A DNA stretch of 64,000 nt from Flavobacterium phycosphaerae (GCF_010119235.1 NZ_JAAATZ010000001.1:2696501-2760500); one strand, 5' to 3'; counted from the first letter of the stretch, positions 31,017-41,344 are shown. Numbers and translations: made by a program. Notes: a model not told the origin generated them from the letters alone.

Positions 31017-32669
31017 ATGATTACAGCACTTTCAATCGAAAATTTTGCATTGATAGAAAAATTAAATATTGATTTTTCCAATGGTTTTTCAATTATTACC
31101 GGTGAAACAGGAGCAGGAAAATCAATACTTTTAGGAGCCTTAGGATTAGTTTTAGGCAAAAGAGCCGATTTAACTTCACTAAAAAACAAAGAAGAAAAAT
31201 GCATAGTCGAAGCTAATTTTGCCATTGGTAAATACCAGCTTCAGTCCTTCTTTGAAGCCAATGATTTAGATTATGAAGAGGAAACCATAATCCGCAGAGA
31301 AATTCTGCCTTCCGGAAAATCCAGAGCTTTTATAAATGACAGCCCGGTCAATCTGCAACAACTACAAGATTTAAGTTTTTATTTGATAGATGTGCATTCA
31401 CAGCATCAAACTTTAGAATTATCCGAAGAAGAATTTCAATTTAAGATTATTGATGCTATAGCCGATAATCTGGTTTTTTTAAGTGAATATCAAACTGTTT
31501 TAAAAAAATACCGTTCCGCCAAAACTTCTTTGGAAACAAAAAAAAACAGCCTTTCCGGTATTTTAAAAGAGAAAGATTATAATGAATTTTTATACAACGA
31601 ATTAGAATCGGCCAATTTAAAAGCCGGTGAAGCAGAAGAATTAGAAAAGACATATGAAGCTTTAAATAATGTTGAGTTCATCAAAGAAAATCTTTCGGCT
31701 CTAATGGCTTTATCTAATGAAGAACAATTTGGGTTGCTTAAAAATTTGAAAGAATTCAAAACGTTACTCCAAAAAAACAGCAACTTTTCAAGCGAATACC
31801 AACTGCTTTTTGAAAGAACCAATTCGGTCTTAATTGAGTTTGATGATATTGTCAAAGAATTGAATCGCGCTTCAGATTTGGTGGTTAACGATCCGGAAAA
31901 ATTGGAGTTAATCAACCAAAAATTACAATTAATATACAGTCTGCAAAAAAAACATCAGGTTTTAACGGTAGGAGAATTGCTTGATATTAAAAATGAGTTG
32001 GAAAACAAAGTAGTTTCGGTAGTTACTTTGGAAGAAGAAATCACAAAATTGGAAACGGATATTAGTGATCTGGAAGCACAATTAGATGCCATTGCTCAAA
32101 ACATCACTAAGAGCAGGAGGAATGCTATTCCGACATTGAGCGAAAAACTAATTGAAATTTTGAATCAGCTTGGCATGCCAAATGTTCGATTTAAAATAGA
32201 AATTGCCGTCTCGACAACATACCACAGTAACGGAAAAGATAATCTTGAGTTTTTATTTTCAGCCAATAAAGGTACTGATTTCGGATTGCTAAAAAAAGTA
32301 GCTTCGGGCGGTGAAATGTCCAGAATTATGTTAGCCGTAAAATCTATTTTAGCTCAATATTCCAAATTACCTACTATCATTTTTGATGAAATCGATACAG
32401 GAGTATCCGGTGAAATTGCCAATAAAATGGGAGAAATTATGCGTGAAATGAGCAAGACGATGCAGGTTTTTGCCATTACACACCTTCCGCAAATTGCTGC
32501 AAAAGGAAATCATCATTACAAAGTTTTCAAAACAGTTTGGGGAGAAAATACAGTTTCTGAATTGAAATTACTGACCAATGAGGAACGCATCACTGAAATT
32601 GCAGAAATGCTTTCCGGAAAAGAAATATCAGATTCGGCATTGAATCATGCTAAGGCATTGCTGAACTAA
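31017..32669 (+). CDS. recN: DNA repair protein RecN
   Basis: 550 aa SMC-like ATPase acting in double-strand-break repair. Walker A GETGAGKS is at 29-36, in the IENFALIEKL...GFSIITGETGAGKS context. The long central region (about 150-370) is coiled coil. The signature motif SGGEMSRIMLAVK and Walker B TIIFDEIDTGVSGE lie in the C-terminal ATPase half, followed by QVFAITHLPQIAAKG. Last gene of the run that begins at bamD. Confidence 0.96.
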   Translation: MITALSIENFALIEKLNIDFSNGFSIITGETGAGKSILLGALGLVLGKRADLTSLKNKEEKCIVEANFAIGKYQLQSFFEANDLDYEEETIIRREILPSGKSRAFINDSPVNLQQLQDLSFYLIDVHSQHQTLELSEEEFQFKIIDAIADNLVFLSEYQTVLKKYRSAKTSLETKKNSLSGILKEKDYNEFLYNELESANLKAGEAEELEKTYEALNNVEFIKENLSALMALSNEEQFGLLKNLKEFKTLLQKNSNFSSEYQLLFERTNSVLIEFDDIVKELNRASDLVVNDPEKLELINQKLQLIYSLQKKHQVLTVGELLDIKNELENKVVSVVTLEEEITKLETDISDLEAQLDAIAQNITKSRRNAIPTLSEKLIEILNQLGMPNVRFKIEIAVSTTYHSNGKDNLEFLFSANKGTDFGLLKKVASGGEMSRIMLAVKSILAQYSKLPTIIFDEIDTGVSGEIANKMGEIMREMSKTMQVFAITHLPQIAAKGNHHYKVFKTVWGENTVSELKLLTNEERITEIAEMLSGKEISDSALNHAKALLN

Positions 32670-32683
32670 CCATTTTAATTTAT

Positions 32684-32691
32684 TATTTTTG
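32684..32691 (+). promoter_or_regulatory. Candidate -7 box of fabV
   Basis: TATTTTTG matches TAnnTTTG, 43 bases before the fabV ATG. Confidence 0.5.
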
Positions 32692-32734
32692 TGCCACTTT
32701 TTAATTAAAATATACAACTTAATTTCAACAGAAT

Positions 32735-33928
32735 ATGATTATAGAACCAAGAATGCGAGGATTTATTTGTTTAACAGCTCATCCTGATGGTTGTGCACAA
32801 AGTGTTAAAAATCAAATAGCTTATGTAAAATCTAAAGGCGCTATTGATGGTCCGAAAAAAGTATTGGTTATAGGTGCTTCAACCGGTTTTGGATTGGCTT
32901 CAAGAATCACCAGTGCATTTGGTTCCGATGCTGCTACTATTGGCGTTTTCTTTGAAAAAGAACCTGCTGAAGGTAAAACCGCAACTCCGGGTTGGTATAA
33001 TTCTGCCGCTTTTGAAAATGAAGCCAAAAATGCTGGGTTGTATGCCAAAAGTATCAATGGAGATGCTTTTTCAAATGAAGTGAAACAACAGGCTATTGAT
33101 TTAATCAAAGCGGATTTGGGTCAAATAGATTTAGTAATATACAGTTTGGCTTCTCCTGTTCGTATGCATCCGGTTACGGGTGTATTGCACCGTTCTGTTT
33201 TAAAGCCAATTGGTAGTACTTTTACTAACAAGACGGTTGATTTTCACACCGGCAATGTAAGTCAGGTAACCATTGAACCGGCAAATCAGGAAGACATTGA
33301 CAATACAGTTGTGGTTATGGGCGGCGAAGATTGGGCTATGTGGATGGAAGCATTGAAAAATGCCAACGTATTAGCGAAAGGCGCTACAACAATTGCTTAC
33401 TCATACATAGGACCTGAAGTAACTGAAGCTGTATACCGAAAAGGAACAATTGGTAGAGCTAAAGATCATTTAGAAGCTACTGCTTTTGAAATAACTGACA
33501 GCTTGAAATCATTAGAAGGGAAAGCCTATGTTTCTGTTAATAAAGCATTAGTAACTCAGGCAAGTTCTGCTATACCGGTTATCCCGTTATATATTTCATT
33601 ATTGTATAAAATTATGAAAGCCGAAGGAGTTCATGAAGGCTGTATTGAACAAATTCAACGCTTATTTAGTGACAGGCTTTACACCGGCGTTCCGGTTCCT
33701 ACAGATGACAAAGGAAGAATCCGAATTGATGATTGGGAAATGAGAAACGATATACAGGAACAAGTTAAAATGTTATGGGAAACCGCTACAACTGAAAATC
33801 TGAGTACTATTGGTGATTTAGCAGGATACAAGCAAGACTTTTTGAATCTCTTTGGGTTTGGTTTTGAAGGAGTTGATTATAATGCTGACACTAATGAAAT
33901 GGTATTAATTTCAAGTATCAAGAACTAG
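32735..33928 (+). CDS. fabV: Enoyl-[acyl-carrier-protein] / trans-2-enoyl-CoA reductase FabV
   Basis: 397 aa NADH-dependent enoyl reductase of the FabV/TER type, catalysing the last reduction in fatty-acid elongation. N-terminal MIIEPRMRGFICLTAHPDGC is family-typical. VLVIGASTGFGLASRI is the NAD site. YSLASPVR and the active-site region AYSYIGPEVTEAVYRKGTIGRAKDHLE carry the Y-x8-K pair. IPVIPLYISLLYKIMK follows. Monocistronic and followed by a perfect hairpin terminator. Confidence 0.95.
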   Translation: MIIEPRMRGFICLTAHPDGCAQSVKNQIAYVKSKGAIDGPKKVLVIGASTGFGLASRITSAFGSDAATIGVFFEKEPAEGKTATPGWYNSAAFENEAKNAGLYAKSINGDAFSNEVKQQAIDLIKADLGQIDLVIYSLASPVRMHPVTGVLHRSVLKPIGSTFTNKTVDFHTGNVSQVTIEPANQEDIDNTVVVMGGEDWAMWMEALKNANVLAKGATTIAYSYIGPEVTEAVYRKGTIGRAKDHLEATAFEITDSLKSLEGKAYVSVNKALVTQASSAIPVIPLYISLLYKIMKAEGVHEGCIEQIQRLFSDRLYTGVPVPTDDKGRIRIDDWEMRNDIQEQVKMLWETATTENLSTIGDLAGYKQDFLNLFGFGFEGVDYNADTNEMVLISSIKN

Positions 33929-33960
33929 TATAATTGTTAAAATTTACACTTTTAACCCCA

Positions 33961-33990
33961 AAAGCTCACAAATATTTGTGAGCTTTTTTA
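33961..33990 (+). terminator. Terminator after fabV
   Basis: A 12-bp perfect stem: AAAGCTCACAAA (33961-33972) with TTTGTGAGCTTT (33975-33986), then further T. Confidence 0.9.
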
Positions 33991-34036
33991 ATTATCTATA
34001 TCTTTATGGGCAATTAACTTTTAAACTATAACTTTT

Positions 34037-37000
34037 ATGAAAAAAATTACGATTGTTTTCCTTTTTCTTATTGGAGGAATGGTCTCATCGTTTGCTCAGT
34101 TTTCTGAGAATTTTGATGCAGGAACCACAATTCCGGCAGGATGGAGTGTAATAAATGGCGGTGATGCTAACACTTGGACCGTCAGCACTCCGGGAACAGG
34201 AACTGCTCACAGCGGTGCCAATGTTGTCAGAATTTATTATTCGGCAACGGCACACAATGATTATTTGGTAACCCCTCAGTTTACAGTAACTGCTGGTGTA
34301 ACAGATTTTCTTAGCCTTTGGGCCAGAAACAGATCTGATACTTTCCATGAACCATTTGATATTCTACTATCAACTGCTGGAAACGCTGAAGCTGATTTCA
34401 CCACAACCATAGCTGCTGCGGTTGACCCAACAACAGCTTGGGGACAGTATAATTATGACTTAGCGGCTTACAATGGACAAACAGTTTACATTGCTTTTAA
34501 AAGCACAACTACTGATGAATGGCAGCTTTACCTTGACGATATTTCTGTTGGGGCTTTGCCAAACCCACTTGATTATGTTAGTTTACAATCCCCAGCAACG
34601 GCAACTATTGCACAAGGAGGAAACGTAACGGTTTACGGACAAGTATTAGAAGCAGGTTTAACCGATGTTACTTCAGGACAAGCTCCTGGTATTCAAGCAT
34701 GGGTTGGATATAGTGCTACCAATACAAACCCAAATACATGGACAAATTGGACTGCTGCAACTTTTAATATGGAAGTTGGTGATAATGATGAATATCAAGC
34801 AACTATTGGCTCTACCTTAATCCCGGGAACTTATTACTACGCTACTAGGTTCGTACAAGGAAATGGCGCTTATGTTTACGGAGGTATTGATGCTAGTAAT
34901 ATTGGTTCATTCTGGGACGGAACTACATATTTGAGTGGAGTTCTGACAGTTTCACCACCACCACCACCAGCTAATGACGAATGTTCAAACTCAACACCAT
35001 TAACTGTAAATCCTGATTATTTATGCGGTTCTGTTACCGCAGGTACAGTTTTAGGAGCTACAGCTTCTGCAGTGGATTCAGCAGCTTGTTTCGGAACTGA
35101 AGATGACGATGTATGGTACTCGTTTGAGGCTACCGCTACAACTCATAAAATTAGCATCTTAAATGCTTCAGGATCAACAACTGATATGTATCATTCTTTA
35201 TGGACAGGTTCTGACTGTGGTAGTTTAACATTAGTTCCTGGTTCTTGTTCAGATGCTGATAATAGCTTTCCTTCAGGCTTAACTATTGGTCAAACTTACT
35301 TCTTAAGAGTAAATACTTATACTGCAACAGGAGGTCAAAACACTACATTCAATGTTTGTGTTGGAACACCACCACCACCACCTGCAAATGATGACTGTAC
35401 AGGAGCAATTTCTTTAACTGTAAATTCTGATTTTTCTTGTACAACAGTTACTTCAGGTACTGTTTTAGGTGCTACAGCATCTGCAGTGGATTCAGCAGCT
35501 TGTTTTGGAACTGAAGATGACGATGTATGGTACTCGTTTGAGGCTACCGCTACAACTCATAAAATTAGCATCTTAAATGCTTCAGGATCAACAACTGATA
35601 TGTATCATTCTTTATGGACAGGTTCTGACTGTGGTAGTTTAACATTAGTTCCTGGTTCATGTTCTGATGCTGATTCAAGTACTCCTTCTGGATTAACTAT
35701 TGGACAGACTTATTTTGTAAGAGTTAATACTTATACAGCTACTGGCGGACAAGATACTACTTTCAATATATGTGTTGGATCACCACCACCACCACCAGCT
35801 AATGACGATTGTTCAGGTGCAGTTTCTTTAACAGTAAACCCTGATTATTCATGTGCGGCAGTAACAGCTGGTACTGTTGCTGGCGCAACTGCTTCTGCAG
35901 TTGATTCAGCAGCTTGTTTTGGAACAGAAGATGACGATGTATGGTATTCATTTGAAGCCACAGCTACTACACATAGAATTAGCTTAACAAATGTTTCCGG
36001 ATCAACAACTGATATGTATCATTCTTTATGGACTGGTTCTGATTGTGGTAGTTTAACATTAGTTGCTGGCTCATGTTCAGACGGCGATACAAGTAACCCA
36101 AGTGGTTTAACAGTTGGTCAAACCTACTTTGTAAGAGTTAATACTTATACTGCTACCGGTGGACAAGATAGTACATTCAATATTTGTATTGGTACACCAC
36201 CACCACCACCTACTAATGATGATTGTTCAGGAGCAATTGATGTTGCTTGTGGTTCAACAACTATAGGTACTACAGAAGGAACAACTAATGAAAATATGCC
36301 AGTTTGTGGTATTGCAAATGTTACTACACAAAACACTAATGGTGTTTGGTATAAATATACCGGAGATGGTAGTGAGGTAACTGTTACAACTTGTTCACCT
36401 ACAATTACAACAGGTGATTCAAGAATTGCTGTATATACTGGTTCATGTGGTTCACTTACTTGTATTGGTGGAAATGATGATGCAACTGCTGCAGGTTGTT
36501 CTACAAATACATTAGCATCTAATGTTACCTTTACTACAGTTGCCGGTACTGATTATTATATCTTAGTTTATGCTTATACTTCAAATGCATTAAATTTTGC
36601 ATTAACTGTAAACTGTACAGCTGCATGTTCACCAGCGACTGCAAATGATGAATGCTCAACTGCTATGCCATTAACTTTAGGTTCTACTGTTGTTGGAGCA
36701 GATAATTTATGTTCTTCAGCAAGTTTAGATGTTAACTACCCAACTTGTGGAAATCAGTTCTTGACTTATTTTGATACTTGGTATTGGTTTGATTCAGGAA
36801 GCTCAACAGATTTTACTATCTCTTTAGCTAATGCTACAGGAGCTAATGGTTATGCCTTATATGAAGGATCTTGTGGTAATTTAACTATGGTTACAGGATC
36901 TTGTACAACCACTGGTGGAAATGTTGCAGTTACAGGTTTGACAATGGGTACTACTTACTTCTTAAGAGTGTTCTCTACAACTACAAATACTCGTGGTTCT

Positions 37001-37276
37001 TATGACTTAACAGTTTCAGAAACTTTAGGTAACGGTTCATTTGACAACGGTAGTTTCACTTACTATCCAAACCCTGTGAAAAACGCACTTAACCTGTCAT
37101 ATAATCAAGCTATTTCTAGTGTTGAAGTATTTAATATGTTAGGACAAAAAGTAAGTTCTGACAAATTTAATGCTAACGAAGCTAGAGTTGATATGTCGCA
37201 CTTGTCTGATGGAGCTTACATGGTTAAAGTAACTTCAGAAGGTCAGGTAAAAACAATTAAGGTTATTAAACAATAA
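34037..37276 (+). CDS. Secreted repeat protein with type IX sorting domain
   Basis: 1079 aa. Signal peptide 1-20 (SSFAQ). Residues about 20-175 are a choice-of-anchor J type beta-sandwich (FSENFDAGTTIPAGWSVIN start). After a linker come three near-identical modules of 138 residues (about 310-726), each beginning after a proline run (PPPPPAND) and containing SAACFGTEDDDVWYSFEAT and MYHSLWTGSDCGSLTL with paired cysteines. Two diverged modules follow (to about 1005), then a Por-secretion type A sorting domain (YYPNPVKNALNLSYNQ through GAYMVKVTSEG). Predicted surface-anchored or released. Ligand unknown, possibly adhesion. Confidence 0.92.
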   Translation: MKKITIVFLFLIGGMVSSFAQFSENFDAGTTIPAGWSVINGGDANTWTVSTPGTGTAHSGANVVRIYYSATAHNDYLVTPQFTVTAGVTDFLSLWARNRSDTFHEPFDILLSTAGNAEADFTTTIAAAVDPTTAWGQYNYDLAAYNGQTVYIAFKSTTTDEWQLYLDDISVGALPNPLDYVSLQSPATATIAQGGNVTVYGQVLEAGLTDVTSGQAPGIQAWVGYSATNTNPNTWTNWTAATFNMEVGDNDEYQATIGSTLIPGTYYYATRFVQGNGAYVYGGIDASNIGSFWDGTTYLSGVLTVSPPPPPANDECSNSTPLTVNPDYLCGSVTAGTVLGATASAVDSAACFGTEDDDVWYSFEATATTHKISILNASGSTTDMYHSLWTGSDCGSLTLVPGSCSDADNSFPSGLTIGQTYFLRVNTYTATGGQNTTFNVCVGTPPPPPANDDCTGAISLTVNSDFSCTTVTSGTVLGATASAVDSAACFGTEDDDVWYSFEATATTHKISILNASGSTTDMYHSLWTGSDCGSLTLVPGSCSDADSSTPSGLTIGQTYFVRVNTYTATGGQDTTFNICVGSPPPPPANDDCSGAVSLTVNPDYSCAAVTAGTVAGATASAVDSAACFGTEDDDVWYSFEATATTHRISLTNVSGSTTDMYHSLWTGSDCGSLTLVAGSCSDGDTSNPSGLTVGQTYFVRVNTYTATGGQDSTFNICIGTPPPPPTNDDCSGAIDVACGSTTIGTTEGTTNENMPVCGIANVTTQNTNGVWYKYTGDGSEVTVTTCSPTITTGDSRIAVYTGSCGSLTCIGGNDDATAAGCSTNTLASNVTFTTVAGTDYYILVYAYTSNALNFALTVNCTAACSPATANDECSTAMPLTLGSTVVGADNLCSSASLDVNYPTCGNQFLTYFDTWYWFDSGSSTDFTISLANATGANGYALYEGSCGNLTMVTGSCTTTGGNVAVTGLTMGTTYFLRVFSTTTNTRGSYDLTVSETLGNGSFDNGSFTYYPNPVKNALNLSYNQAISSVEVFNMLGQKVSSDKFNANEARVDMSHLSDGAYMVKVTSEGQVKTIKVIKQ
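34955..36195 (+). repeat. Three 414-bp in-gene repeats
   Basis: The motif around GCAGTGGATTCAGCAGC recurs at 35069, 35483 and (GCAGTTGATTCAGCAGC) 35897, exactly 414 bp apart. From that motif through GTTCCTGGTTC, copies 1 and 2 differ at only one or two positions over roughly 180 bases, while copy 3 has diverged more, mostly at silent sites. Confidence 0.9.
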
Positions 37277-37299
37277 TCTTTTTACTAACTATAAATTTA

Positions 37300-37329
37300 A
37301 AACCACCTAATTTTTAGGTGGTTTTTCTT
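37300..37329 (+). terminator. Terminator after the T9SS cargo gene
   Basis: Stem AAACCACCTAA (37300-37310) with TTAGGTGGTTT (37314-37324), 3-nt loop, then T-rich tail. Confidence 0.9.
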
Positions 37330-37341
37330 TTTTATAACACT

Positions 37342-37349
37342 TATCTTTG
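37342..37349 (+). promoter_or_regulatory. Candidate -7 box of the glycosyltransferase gene
   Basis: TATCTTTG fits TAnnTTTG, 14 bases before the ATG at 37364. A -33 box is not evident. Confidence 0.4.
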
Positions 37350-37363
37350 TTAAAATTTTAAGC

Positions 37364-38367
37364 ATGAAGTTTTCCATCATCATACCAGTTTATAATCGCC
37401 CCGATGAAATTAAAGAGCTTTTAGAAAGTCTACTGATAGCTGATTTTGATAAAGAATATGAAATTGTAATTATTGAAGACGGCTCAACTATAATTTGCGA
37501 GGAAGAAGTAACTAAGTATAAAAACTCATTAAATATCTCTTATTATTTCAAAGAAAATTCCGGACCCGGTGATTCCAGAAATTACGGAATGAAAGTGGCC
37601 AAAGGAGACTATTTCATCATATTTGATTCAGATTGTATCATTCCAAAACAGTACTTAACTGAGGTAGAAAATGAATTGAATGCCTGTTATGTTGATTGTT
37701 TTGGCGGTTCTGATGCCGCATTGGATTCCTTTTCGAATATCCAGAAAGCAATCAATTTTGCCATGACGTCATTTTTGACAACAGGCGGTATTAGAGGTGG
37801 TTCTGAAAAATTGGCCAAATTCCAGCCGCGCAGTTTTAATATGGGCCTTTCTAAAAAGCGTTTGAAGCTTCTAATGGCTTTGGTAATATTCACCCGGGAG
37901 AAGACCCAGATTTATCAATTCGTTTATGGAAATTAGGTTTTGAAACAAGATTATTTCCAAAAGCATTCGTTTACCATAAAAGAAGAATTGATTGGGATAA
38001 ATTTTCCCTTCAAGTCAATAAATTCGGCAAAGCCAGACCCATTTTAGATTCTTGGTATCCTGAGTACAGCAAACTTACATTTTTCTTTCCTTCCTTATTT
38101 ATTTTAGGATTTTCCGTTGCCATTTTTCTCTTTCTGTTCGGCATTGAATGGCCTATATTTTGCTATGCCTTGTATTACCTTTTGATTTTTGTATTTGCAA
38201 CAATCGAGAATAAAAGTATCGAAATTGGCTTCCTTGCTGTAATAGCCGTTTCAAAACAATTTTTCGGATATGGAAGAGGTTTTTTAGAGTCATTCATAAA
38301 AATCAAATTGCAAAAACAAAAACCGGAAATAGCTTTTCCTGAATTATTTTTTAAAGTAAAATCATGA
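37364..38367 (+). pseudogene. Family 2 glycosyltransferase, frameshifted in an A5 run
   Basis: GT-A fold glycosyltransferase with a C-terminal membrane region. MKFSIIIPVYNRPDE, VIIEDGS, NSGPGDSRNYGM and the DxD-like FDSDC are intact. After SFNMGLSK the frame breaks at AAAAA (37853-37857). With one extra base the chain reads on as AFEASNGFGNIHPGEDPDLSIRL, the typical acceptor-side motif, then two to three membrane helices, ending at 38367 next to coaE (four-base overlap). The intact product would be about 334 residues. Probably a homopolymer miscall. Confidence 0.85.
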
Positions 38368-38948
38368 CTAAAGTAATTGGATTGACAGGCGGTATTGGTA
38401 GCGGAAAAACTTTGGTGGCCAATTATATGAAATCGTTGGGAATTCCAGTTTACATTGCTGATGACGAAGCCAAAAGCTTAATGCAAACCGATGACATTAT
38501 AAAGGCTGTAACAAATGAATTTGGCAATACAATACTCAAAAACGGTAAACTCAACAGAGAAATGTTAGCCCAAATCGTTTTCAATAATCCTGAAAAACTC
38601 CAAAAACTCAACGCTATTGTCCATCCGGCCGTTAAAAAACACTTTGATACTTGGCTGCAAAATCATAACACTTACCCTTTTATAGTTAAAGAAGCCGCTA
38701 TTTTATTTGAAAGCGGAAGTTATAAATATTGTGATGCGATTATCACAGTTACTGCACCTCTGGAAATCCGTATTCAACGCGTTTTAGAACGTGACCATAC
38801 TAATCGTGAAAGTATTTTGCAGAGGATGAGCAACCAATGGACAGATGAGCAACGAATTGCTAAAAGCAATTATGTAATTCACAATCTTTCTGTTAAAGAA
38901 ACCAAAAAACAAACTGATAGAATTCTTAAATTATTAGAAAATCTATAA
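38364..38948 (+). CDS. coaE: Dephospho-CoA kinase
   Basis: 194 aa P-loop kinase that phosphorylates dephospho-CoA, the final step of CoA synthesis. Walker A GLTGGIGSGKT is at 6-16, followed by YIADDEAKSLM, HPAVKKHFDTW, KEAAILFESGSYKYCDAIITV and RVLERDHTNRESILQRMSNQW (lid). The ATG overlaps the last codons of the glycosyltransferase frame, indicating co-translation. Confidence 0.96.
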   Translation: MTKVIGLTGGIGSGKTLVANYMKSLGIPVYIADDEAKSLMQTDDIIKAVTNEFGNTILKNGKLNREMLAQIVFNNPEKLQKLNAIVHPAVKKHFDTWLQNHNTYPFIVKEAAILFESGSYKYCDAIITVTAPLEIRIQRVLERDHTNRESILQRMSNQWTDEQRIAKSNYVIHNLSVKETKKQTDRILKLLENL

Positions 38949-39006
38949 TATTAGATTGAGATGTTAATGTTTGGTTAATGTATTTATCGTATAAATGTTA
39001 AAATGC

Positions 39007-39014
39007 TAAATTTG
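39007..39014 (+). promoter_or_regulatory. Candidate -7 box of the two-component operon
   Basis: TAAATTTG fits TAnnTTTG and sits four bases before the histidine kinase ATG, implying a nearly leaderless transcript. Confidence 0.45.
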
Positions 39015-39018
39015 TTTA

Positions 39019-40600
39019 ATGAATAAATTGTTTTTCCGATTGCTTGTTATTTTGATGAGTTTATCTCTGATAGGTATTATACTTGTTCAGGTATATTGGT
39101 TCGATAAATCATTTGAAAACAATCAGGAGCAATTTAAATTTCACGTAAAACAAGTTCTTGGTAATGTTGCGGAAAAATTAAATAACAATGAAATGTATAC
39201 TTATTATGAGCGATACAATCATTTAAAAGACAGTACGGGTAAAACTCCCGATAAAAATGACTTCTTAGAATTACGTCTTTATCAAAGAGACACTCGTACT
39301 AACGAAACCATAATTTATTCCAACAGCATCATTTCCGAGGATTACGGAATTACATCATCGTTCTTTGATACAAAAACGGATACCGTAAAGAAAATCAAAA
39401 GTTTATCCGCCAATAGAAAGACGGAAATATACAACAATGGTAACATTGACAATCTGTCTCCTAATCACACCATTACACCGGATATTAAGATTGAGAAAAA
39501 AGGCCGTCCTGATTTATTAGACTCCCAATTTGAAATGGTATTTAAAGACATTGCTGCTTTAAAACCTATTCAGGAAAGGGTTTCAAGTGAAATGTTGCAA
39601 AAATTATTGTTTGAGGAACTCAATGATTATGGTGTTAAAACTCCTTTTGAGTTCAATGTTTACAGCAATGGATTAGCAACAAAATAAAATCGGATAAGTT
39701 TAAATACGATAAAGAATCAACGTATTCCATTCCTATTTTTATTGATAACGACGGAGTAAATAAATATCAATTGTTGTTGACCTTTCCGCAAAAAGAAAAA
39801 TTTTTATTTTCGGAGTTAGTGGGCATTTGCATATTGTCAATCATTTTTACTTTAATCATTATCATAGCGTACTCCAGTGCGTTAAGCCAAGTAATAAAAC
39901 AGCGTCAGATTTCTGAAATCAAAACCGATTTCATTAACAACATGACCCACGAATTTAAAACACCCATTGCGACCATTAATTTGGCATTAGATGCTATTAA
40001 AAATCCAAAGGTAATCGAAGATAAAGAAAAGGTGCATCGCTATTTGCAAATGATTCGGGATGAAAATAAACGAATGCACGCTCAGGTAGAAAATGTATTG
40101 CGTATTTCTAAATTGGAGAAAAAGGAATTAGAAATCAATAAAGAATCCAATAACATTCATGACATTATTGAAGATGCTATTGAACATGTGAATTTGATTG
40201 TAGAAGATAGAGAAGGCATCATAAATACTCATTTTGAAGCCACAAGAACAACTGCTTTATTAAACGATGTTCATTTTACCAATGTCATCGTAAACATATT
40301 GGATAACGCCATTAAATACTCGCCATTAGCCCCATCATTGACATCTATACGGAAAACGTAAAAGATTTTATTATCATAAAAATAAAAGATCAAGGAGCCG
40401 GAATGACAAAAGCGGCTCAAAAAAGAATATTTGAAAAATTTTATCGTGAACACACCGGTGATTTGCACAACGTAAAAGGTCACGGTTTAGGTTTAGCTTA
40501 TGTTAAACGAATAGTAGACGATCACAACAGCCAAATTACAGTAGAAAGCGAAAAAGGAAAAGGAAGCACATTTATAATTAAAGTCCCACTCATAAATTAA
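39019..40600 (+). pseudogene. Sensor histidine kinase (two homopolymer frameshifts)
   Basis: Partner of the OmpR-type regulator eight bases downstream. An N-terminal membrane helix (about 5-28) and a periplasmic domain precede a second helix, then HisKA with the phospho-His in NNMTHEFKTPIATINLALD, an N box (VNILDNAIKYSP), and G boxes (IKDQGAGMTK, GHGLGLAYVKRI). The reading frame breaks at an A4 run (39681-39684) and at a C4 run (40330-40333). Adding one A and one C restores a single chain of about 527 residues with all motifs. Probably intact in the organism. Confidence 0.88.
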
Positions 40601-40607
40601 CATACAT

Positions 40608-41309
40608 ATGGAAACAAACAAAAAAATTCTTTTAGTAGAAGATGACCAAAACTTCGGTATAGTTTTGAGAGAATATCTGACTCTAAATGATTTTGACGTA
40701 ACCCTGGCCAAAAACGGCATGGAAGGTTTTGAAAAATTCAAAAAAGACAATTTCGATTTGTGTATTTTGGATGTAATGATGCCTTACAAAGATGGGTACA
40801 CGCTAGCTAAAGAAATAAGAGAAAAAAACAAAGATGTGCCGTTGATTTTCTTAACTGCCAAATCAATGAAAGAAGATGTAATGAAAGGGTACAAGGTAGG
40901 TGCTGATGATTATTTAAACAAGCCTTTCGATTCAGATGTATTGTTGATGAAAATCAAAGCGATCATCCAAAGAAAATCGGCTGAAAATAAAAACGAGCCG
41001 GCTAAATTTGAATTCCAAATTGGTAAATTCCTTTTAAACTCAAAATTGCGTTACTTAAAATTTGGTGAGGAAGAACCAATCAAATTATCCCCAAAAGAAT
41101 CTGATTTGTTAAAAATGATGGCTATTTATGAAAACGATTTAATGCCAAGAGAATTAGCGTTAACCAAAATTTGGAGAGAAGACAATTACTTTACCTCAAG
41201 AAGTATGGATGTCTATATTGCTAAATTGCGTAAATACTTAAAAGAAGATCCTAACGTAGAAATCCTCAACATTCACGGAGAAGGATTCCGATTGGTAGTT
41301 AAAAAATAA
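40608..41309 (+). CDS. OmpR/PhoB-type response regulator
   Basis: 233 aa. Receiver domain (1-125) with acidic pocket VEDDQNF, phospho-Asp in LCILDVMMPYKDGY, and the Lys in YLNKPFDSD. The C-terminal winged helix (about 140-233) ends RSMDVYIAKLRKYLKEDPNVEILNIHGEGFRLVV. It forms an operon with the upstream kinase and resembles the RprXY-type systems of Bacteroidota. Target genes cannot be inferred. Confidence 0.94.
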   Translation: METNKKILLVEDDQNFGIVLREYLTLNDFDVTLAKNGMEGFEKFKKDNFDLCILDVMMPYKDGYTLAKEIREKNKDVPLIFLTAKSMKEDVMKGYKVGADDYLNKPFDSDVLLMKIKAIIQRKSAENKNEPAKFEFQIGKFLLNSKLRYLKFGEEEPIKLSPKESDLLKMMAIYENDLMPRELALTKIWREDNYFTSRSMDVYIAKLRKYLKEDPNVEILNIHGEGFRLVVKK

Positions 41310-41312
41310 AAC

Positions 41313-41344
41313 AAATGGCTTCAGGAAACTGAGGCCATTTTTAT
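41313..41344 (+). terminator. Bidirectional terminator between the response regulator and thioesterase genes
   Basis: AAATGGCTTCAG (41313-41324) pairs with CTGAGGCCATTT (41329-41340) with one G-T wobble, a GAAA tetraloop and a T run. The two genes converge here. Confidence 0.88.

Noticed and set aside
34085-34348. Minus-strand ORFs inside the T9SS cargo gene
   Set aside because: Antisense shadows with no recognisable family; the plus-strand frame has signal peptide, repeats and sorting domain.
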